In this document: positions 59,411-64,000 of the stretch, in pieces
Position numbering within the stretch: the stretch's first letter is position 1
How the letters are laid out: each line of letters opens with the position of its first letter
From: Streptomyces sp. NBC_00078
GTDB lineage: Bacteria; Actinomycetota; Actinomycetes; Streptomycetales; Streptomycetaceae
Length of the DNA: 64,000 nucleotides
Direction: 5' to 3'
NCBI RefSeq assembly: GCF_026343335.1
Contig: NZ_JAPELX010000001.1
Coordinates: 5,828,001-5,892,000 of the forward strand
Notes under the pieces: model-generated
Told to the model about the DNA's origin: nothing
Database searches by the model: none
Seen by the model: the letters and a program-made list of their open reading frames with translations, nothing else
Translations under genes and position numbers: made by a program

Positions 59411-60622
59411 CTACGGCTGGCCGTAGCCGTCCAGGAAGTTCCCGATCCGGGTGACCGCGTCCCGCAGATCCCCGACCGACGGCAGGGTCACGACCCGGAA
59501 GTGGTCGGGCTCCACCCAGTTGAACCCGGTCCCCTGCACGACCATGATCTTCTCCCGGCGCAGCAGGTCCAGCACCATCCGCCGGTCGTCCTTGATCTTG
59601 AAGACCTTGGGGTCGAGGCGCGGGAAGAGATACAGCGCGCCCTTGGGCTTCACGCAGGTCACGCCCGGGATCTGGGTGAGCAGCTCGTACGCGACGTCCC
59701 GCTGCTCCTTCAGCCGTCCGCCCGGCAGCACCAGATCGTTGATCGTCTGCCGGCCGCTCAGCGCGGCGACCACGCCGTGCTGTCCCGGCATGTTCGCGCA
59801 CAGGCGCATGTTCGCGAGGATCGTCAGGCCCTCGATATAGGAGTCCGCGTGCGCGCGCGGGCCGGAGATCGACATCCAGCCGACCCGGTAGCCGGCCACC
59901 CGGTACGCCTTCGACATGCCGTTGAAGGTGAGGGTCAGCAGGTCCGGGGCGACCTTCGCGGTCGGGGTGTGCGTGGCGCCGTCGTAGAGGATCTTGTCGT
60001 AGATCTCGTCCGAGCAGACCAGCAGGTTGTGGCGGCGTGCGATGTCGGTGAGCCCCTTGACCATCGCCTCGTCGTACACGGCCCCCGTCGGGTTGTTCGG
60101 GTTGATGATGACGATCGCCTTGGTGCGGTCGGTGACCTTGCGCTCGACGTCCGCGAGGTCGGGCATCCAGTCCGACTGCTCGTCGCAGCGGTAGTGCACG
60201 GCCGTGCCGCCGGAGAGGGAGACGGCTGCGGTCCACAGCGGGTAGTCCGGCGACGGTACGAGGACCTCGTCGCCGTCGTCGAGCAGGCCCTGCATGGCCA
60301 TCACGATCAGCTCGGAGACGCCGTTGCCTACGAAGACGTGCTCGACGTCCGTCTCGATGCCGAGGGTCTGGTTGTGCATGACGACCGCGCGGCGCGCGGC
60401 CAGCAGGCCCTTCGCGTCGCCGTAGCCGTGCGCCGTCGACACGTTGCGGAGGATGTCCTCGAGGATCTCGGGCGGACACTCGAAGCCGAACGCCGCCGGG
60501 TTGCCGGTGTTCAGCTTGAGGATCCGATGCCCGGCCGCTTCCAGCCGCATCGCCTCCTCGAGCACCGGGCCCCGGATCTCGTAACAGACGTTGGCGAGCT
60601 TGGTCGACTGGATCACCTGCAT
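59411..60622 (-). CDS. PLP-dependent aminotransferase (AlaA-like, class I)
   Basis: 403 residues from ATG 60622. Fold-type I aminotransferase with LKLNTGNPAAFGFECPPEIL, VFVGNGVSELIVMAMQGLL, the PLP-phosphate region PDYPLWTAAVSLSGG, NPNNPTGAVYDE and SDEIYDKILYDGATH. The PLP-Lys lies in TFNGMSKAYRVAGYRVGW. The C-terminal arginine region is FRVVTLPS. The closest well-known match in style is E. coli AlaA, a glutamate-pyruvate aminotransferase. It probably makes alanine from pyruvate and glutamate. The ORF stays open upstream without support. Confidence 0.93.
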   Translation of the reverse strand: MQVIQSTKLANVCYEIRGPVLEEAMRLEAAGHRILKLNTGNPAAFGFECPPEILEDILRNVSTAHGYGDAKGLLAARRAVVMHNQTLGIETDVEHVFVGNGVSELIVMAMQGLLDDGDEVLVPSPDYPLWTAAVSLSGGTAVHYRCDEQSDWMPDLADVERKVTDRTKAIVIINPNNPTGAVYDEAMVKGLTDIARRHNLLVCSDEIYDKILYDGATHTPTAKVAPDLLTLTFNGMSKAYRVAGYRVGWMSISGPRAHADSYIEGLTILANMRLCANMPGQHGVVAALSGRQTINDLVLPGGRLKEQRDVAYELLTQIPGVTCVKPKGALYLFPRLDPKVFKIKDDRRMVLDLLRREKIMVVQGTGFNWVEPDHFRVVTLPSVGDLRDAVTRIGNFLDGYGQP

Positions 60623-60925
60623 GTCTGGGAGCTTACGGCCCGGTAACGCCTCTTGGGCCGTGTTTTCCACCACGTGAGACGCGGCGGTTTGGGTGGTTAT
60701 CGCCGATGGCGGCCCCAGGGGTCCCATGCGCCTCCGTGAGCTGCGGTCATGCCCGGTCCGCCCGAGTGGGTGAACGGGCCGCCGAACGTGTACCACCCGC
60801 GGCCGAAGGCGCCCCCGCCGGAAAGAAATCCTTGCCCAGTCATCCCTTTCCCTTCAGAATGCACATGTCAAATATGGGCGGCCGGAAAATCTCCGGTCGC
60901 CCAAGTCGCAAGAGGGGACCCCCAC

Positions 60926-61771
60926 ATGAAGAAGCCTCTCGGCGCCGCGCTGTTCGCCCTGGTGATAGCCGGGGCCGGCGTGGCACCAGCGGTCGCGGCA
61001 CCGGTGTCCACCAACGGCACCGCCACGCCCGCCGCCAGGGCCGTCAACTTCGCCGGCACCGTCTCGCTCAGCAACTGCTCCGGCTCCGTCATCCGCTTCC
61101 CGAACTCCGCGGACTCCGACCCGGCGCTCGTCATGTCCAACGGCCACTGCCTGGAGACCGGCTTCCCGGAGCCCGGCGAGGTCATCACCGGCCAGTCCTC
61201 CAGCCGTACCTTCGGACTGCTGAACTCCTCCGGAAGCAAGATCGCCACGCTCCGGGCAAACCAGGTCGTCTACTCGACCATGACCGACACGGACGTCACG
61301 ATCTACCGGCTGACGACCACCTACGCGGCGATCAAGAGCTCGTACGGCATCAGCCCGCTCACCCTGCAGGACACGCACCCGACCGCCGGCACCGCGATCA
61401 CCGTCGTCTCCGGCTACTGGAAGCGCACGTACGCCTGCAACGTCGACGGCTTCGTCTACCGCATCAAGGAGGGCGACTGGACCTGGAAGGACTCGGTCCG
61501 TTACACCTCCGCCTGCCAGACCATCGGCGGCACCTCGGGCTCGCCGGTCATCGACAACGCCACCGGCAAGGTCGTCGCCGTCAACAACACCGGCAACGAG
61601 GACGGTGAGCGCTGCACCGAGAACAACCCCTGCGAGGTCGACCAGAGCGGCAACGTGACGGTCCGCAAGGGCATCAACTACGCCGAGGAGACCTACCAGA
61701 TCCCGGCCTGCTTCGGCGCCGGCAACAAGCTCGACCTCAGCAAGAGCGGATGCGTCCTGCCCAAGCCGTAG
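60926..61771 (+). CDS. Secreted trypsin-like serine protease (S1 family)
   Basis: 281 residues from ATG 60926, with GAGGGGA 8-9 bp upstream. A Sec signal peptide (MKKPLGAALFALVIAGAGVA, cleavage after AVAA) precedes a short Thr/Ala-rich region and the chymotrypsin-fold domain. The catalytic triad is His74 in SNGHC, Asp123 in TDTDVTIYRL and Ser204 in GGTSGSP. Three further cysteine pairs are likely, including CTENNPCEV and CFGAGNKL...GCVLPKP. The N-terminal propeptide is short. The 303-bp gap upstream, between the divergent aminotransferase and this gene, contains no other gene. Confidence 0.92.
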   Translation: MKKPLGAALFALVIAGAGVAPAVAAPVSTNGTATPAARAVNFAGTVSLSNCSGSVIRFPNSADSDPALVMSNGHCLETGFPEPGEVITGQSSSRTFGLLNSSGSKIATLRANQVVYSTMTDTDVTIYRLTTTYAAIKSSYGISPLTLQDTHPTAGTAITVVSGYWKRTYACNVDGFVYRIKEGDWTWKDSVRYTSACQTIGGTSGSPVIDNATGKVVAVNNTGNEDGERCTENNPCEVDQSGNVTVRKGINYAEETYQIPACFGAGNKLDLSKSGCVLPKP

Positions 61772-61790
61772 TGCGCGGTGGGGCGTTCCG

Positions 61791-63416
61791 TCACATGGGA
61801 CTGCGACGGACCGCCCGCCCCGCCAGCACATCCGTGCGCCGGCCGTCCTCGATCACGAACCGCCCGTCGACCAGGACATGCGGAATGCCCGTCGGGAGCG
61901 TGCGCGGATTCCCGTACGTCGATCCCGCCGCCACCGCCTGCGGGTCGAACAGGACCAGGTCCGCCCGGTACCCCTCGCGGACCAGACCCCGGTCCGGCAG
62001 CCGCAGCCGTGCGGCGGGACGGGACGTCAGGTGCGCGACGCACTCCTCAAGGGACAGCACGCCCAACTCCCGTACGTAGTGGCCGAGATAGTGCGGGAAG
62101 GTGCCGTAGGCCCGCGGATGCGGCTTCGCGCCCTGGAGGATGCCGTCCGAGCCGCCGGTGTGGACCCGGTGCCGCATGATCGCCCGGACGTTCTCCTCGT
62201 GTCCGACGTGCTGCAGGATCGTCGGACCCAGCCGGTCCTCCAGCAGCAGGCGGCGGGCCGTCGCCCACGGCGACTCGCCACGCAGCTCCGCCGACTCCCT
62301 GACCGTCCGTCCGACGAAGTCGCCAAGGCCCGGATCCGTGACGCCCGAGATCTCGATCGTGTCCCAGTCGATGGGTACGCCGTGGCAGCCGTCCGCGCCC
62401 ACGACCTCCAAGTGGTGCCGGATGCGCTCGGCGGTCCCCTCGTCCGCCAGCCGCCCGAGGATCGCCTCCGGGCCGCCCTCGCCGGCCCAACTCGGCAGCA
62501 TCGCCACCAGAGTGGTGCAGCCGGGTGTGTAGGGGTACGTGTCCAGGCTGATGTCCGCACCGGACGCGAGGGCCTCGTCCAGCAGGGTCAGCAGCTCCGG
62601 TGCCCGGCCCTCGTTCACACCGAAGTTCATCGTGGCGTGGGCGAGGTGGAGCGAGCAGCCCGCCTCCCGGGTCAGGGCGACCATCTCCTCGTACGCCTCA
62701 AGGGCCCCGGCGCCGTAGGAGCGGTGGTGCGGGCAGTAGTAGCCGCCGTAGGAGGCCACCACCCTGCACAGCTCGGTGAGTTCGGAGCCCTTGGCGTACA
62801 TGCCCGGTGTGTAGGTCAGCCCGGACGACATGCCGACCGCGCCCTGCTCCATGCCCTCGGCGACCAGCCGGCGCATGCGGTCGAGTTCCCGCCCGGTCGC
62901 CTCCCGGTCCTCCCAGCCGACGGCCAGCATGCGGACCGTTCCCTGCGGGATCAGGTAGGCGGCGTTCACGGCGATCCCCCGGCCCCCGAATCCGTGGTCC
63001 AGCCGGTCGAGGTACTCACCCACCGAGCGCCAGTCGAAGTCGATGTCGTCGCCGTGGCCGTTCCAGCCGGTGATCGCCCGGCGCACCTCGGCGAGCGTGC
63101 GGTCGTCCACGGGTGCGTACGACAGCCCGTCCTGGCCCAGGACCTCAAGGGTGACCCCCTGTGCGGCCTTGGCGCTGTGGTCCGGATCGCGCAGGACGGC
63201 CAGATCACTGTGGGCGTGCATGTCGATGAAACCGGGGGAGAGGACCAGCCCCTCGGCGTCCAGCTCCCGCATGGCCTTCGGGCGCTGGCAGCCCGCCGCC
63301 GCGGCCTCCTTGACGATCGACACGATCCTGCCGCGGTCGACCACCACGTCCGCGCGGAAGGCCGGCTCACCACTGCCGTCCACCACGTCCGCGTCCCGGA
63401 AGACGAGCTGCTCCAC
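61791..63416 (-). CDS. N-acyl-D-amino-acid deacylase (D-aminoacylase)
   Basis: 541 residues from GTG 63416, which follows TAGGAGGAGTC. Amidohydrolase-superfamily enzyme that releases D-amino acids from N-acyl-D-amino acids. The N-terminal beta-sandwich has DADVVDGSGEPAFRADVVVD. The metal-binding LVLSPGFIDMHAHSDL and the later GVTLEVLGQDGLSY (with Cys replaced by Leu or absent at the usual bridging position), SSGLTYTPGMYA, HHRSYG, HLAHATMN and GSDGIL are family landmarks. It starts 8 bp after the stop of the deaminase-like gene at 63425, so the two form an operon for D-amino-acid use. Confidence 0.9.
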   Translation of the reverse strand: MEQLVFRDADVVDGSGEPAFRADVVVDRGRIVSIVKEAAAAGCQRPKAMRELDAEGLVLSPGFIDMHAHSDLAVLRDPDHSAKAAQGVTLEVLGQDGLSYAPVDDRTLAEVRRAITGWNGHGDDIDFDWRSVGEYLDRLDHGFGGRGIAVNAAYLIPQGTVRMLAVGWEDREATGRELDRMRRLVAEGMEQGAVGMSSGLTYTPGMYAKGSELTELCRVVASYGGYYCPHHRSYGAGALEAYEEMVALTREAGCSLHLAHATMNFGVNEGRAPELLTLLDEALASGADISLDTYPYTPGCTTLVAMLPSWAGEGGPEAILGRLADEGTAERIRHHLEVVGADGCHGVPIDWDTIEISGVTDPGLGDFVGRTVRESAELRGESPWATARRLLLEDRLGPTILQHVGHEENVRAIMRHRVHTGGSDGILQGAKPHPRAYGTFPHYLGHYVRELGVLSLEECVAHLTSRPAARLRLPDRGLVREGYRADLVLFDPQAVAAGSTYGNPRTLPTGIPHVLVDGRFVIEDGRRTDVLAGRAVRRSPM

Positions 63417-63424
63417 GACTCCTC

Positions 63425-64000
63425 CTAGAAGAACGTGCGGATGTAGTCGACCACCGTGCCGTCCGCCTCGGCCAGCGGGATCAGCTGCCACTTGTCGAAG
63501 GACGTGCACGGATGGGACAGACCCATCCCCACCCAGTCTCCGACGTCCAGGTCCGCCTCGGCAGTGGTCCGCAGCCAGGTGTGCTGGTCGGACAGGCCGG
63601 TCACCGAGACACCCGTCGCCGGGCGTTCGGCGCCGTCCCGGCGGACGACCTGCGCGAGGGGCAGGTCCAGGTCGTACGCCGCGTCCCGCTTGCCCGCGTT
63701 GGCGAAGGCCTGCTCGGGGGAGGGGCGGGAGACCACCTGTGCCCAGAGGCGGAAGGCCGGCTCCAGGGCGCCCTCCCCGGGGACGCGGTTGAAGGGGGTG
63801 ATCCTGCGGTAGTGGCCGTCGTCGTGAGAGACGTAGGCCCCCGAGCGCAGCAACTTCAGCACCGGCGCGGAAAGTGCGGGAACCTCGGCGAACACGTCGG
63901 CCACCGCGTCGAACCAGGCGCTGCCGCCCGCGCTCACCACGATCTCGTCCAGGCCCGCGAACCGCCCGGCATTGTCGAAGTCCACGGCCAGCGCGACCAG
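63425..64000 (-). CDS. D-amino-acid deaminase/D-threonine aldolase-like PLP protein (partial)
   Basis: Only the C-terminal about 192 residues are in the window; the frame is open to the last base. The region matches the D-serine dehydratase-like (DSD1-type) domain that follows an alanine racemase-type PLP barrel. It has ALSAPVLKLLRSGAYVSHDD, RLWAQVVSRPSPEQAF, GKRDAAYD, LSDQHTWLR and the metal-binding DWVGMGLSHPCTSFDKW (His and Cys ligands for zinc). Products of this type are annotated as amino acid deaminase or D-threonine aldolase. It is the first gene of the operon with the D-aminoacylase. Confidence 0.82.
   Translation of the reverse strand: MVALAVDFDNAGRFAGLDEIVVSAGGSAWFDAVADVFAEVPALSAPVLKLLRSGAYVSHDDGHYRRITPFNRVPGEGALEPAFRLWAQVVSRPSPEQAFANAGKRDAAYDLDLPLAQVVRRDGAERPATGVSVTGLSDQHTWLRTTAEADLDVGDWVGMGLSHPCTSFDKWQLIPLAEADGTVVDYIRTFF

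Overview
The window is chromosomal DNA of a Streptomyces, or a very close relative. G+C is high and strongly biased to codon third positions. GTG and TTG starts are frequent. The mycothiol enzyme Mca, the acyl-CoA carboxylase epsilon subunit PccE, a Cys-Ser-Gly-type histidine ammonia-lyase and a class III adenylate cyclase are all present. From memory the gene order follows the conserved S. coelicolor core from about SCO4916 (phosphosugar mutase) to SCO4979 (PEP carboxykinase), with local insertions and decayed genes. I could not check this against a database. I saw no tRNA, rRNA or CRISPR array.

Layout. 0-6.7 kb: phosphosugar mutase, purine nucleoside phosphorylase, a gamma-glutamylcyclotransferase-like protein, an LpdA-type flavoprotein, and DeoR and TetR regulators. 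6.9-13.3 kb: short-chain acyl-CoA carboxylation block (biotinylated alpha chain, Maf pyrophosphatase, a 42-residue membrane protein, PccE, PccB, biotin ligase). 13.4-19.5 kb: adenylate cyclase, a secreted Pro-rich protein, enoyl-CoA hydratase, a GAF-GGDEF diguanylate cyclase and HutH. 19.5-23.1 kb: cell-envelope genes (lipoprotein, LAXTG protein, lipoprotein L,D-transpeptidase).

22.6-27.4 kb is a zone of gene decay: a globin fragment behind a hairpin, a frameshifted S51 peptidase and a beta-lactamase tail lie among intact XRE, alcohol dehydrogenase, NmrA-like and MsrA genes. 28-39.2 kb: DUF4291, cystathionine gamma-synthase, a SigE-family sigma factor with a small membrane protein, MarR, threonine ammonia-lyase, a DrrAB-type ABC exporter with a coupled mini-ORF, GreA, a DUF4307 protein and Mca. 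39.2-46.8 kb: a 1066-residue membrane-associated STAND/TPR protein, an orphan large serine integrase of lower G+C, and a YyaL-type thioredoxin-domain protein.

47-53.7 kb is the most striking block. Four genes overlap stop-to-start: a processive cellulose-synthase-like GT2, a GT39 polyprenyl-phosphate sugar transferase, a GT2-GtrA fusion (polyprenyl-phosphate sugar synthase plus probable flippase), and a secreted galactose/glyoxal-oxidase-like copper radical oxidase with all metal ligands present. Together they look like a surface-glycan synthesis and oxidation system, related in concept to CslA/GlxA but with a different gene set.

53.7-64 kb: Mut7-C RNase-like protein, a TetR whose MFS efflux partner has been deleted while its operator remains, TrhA/hemolysin III, PEP carboxykinase, an aminotransferase, a secreted trypsin-like protease, and a D-amino-acid pair (N-acyl-D-amino-acid deacylase and a PLP-dependent D-amino-acid deaminase/aldolase-like gene cut by the window end).
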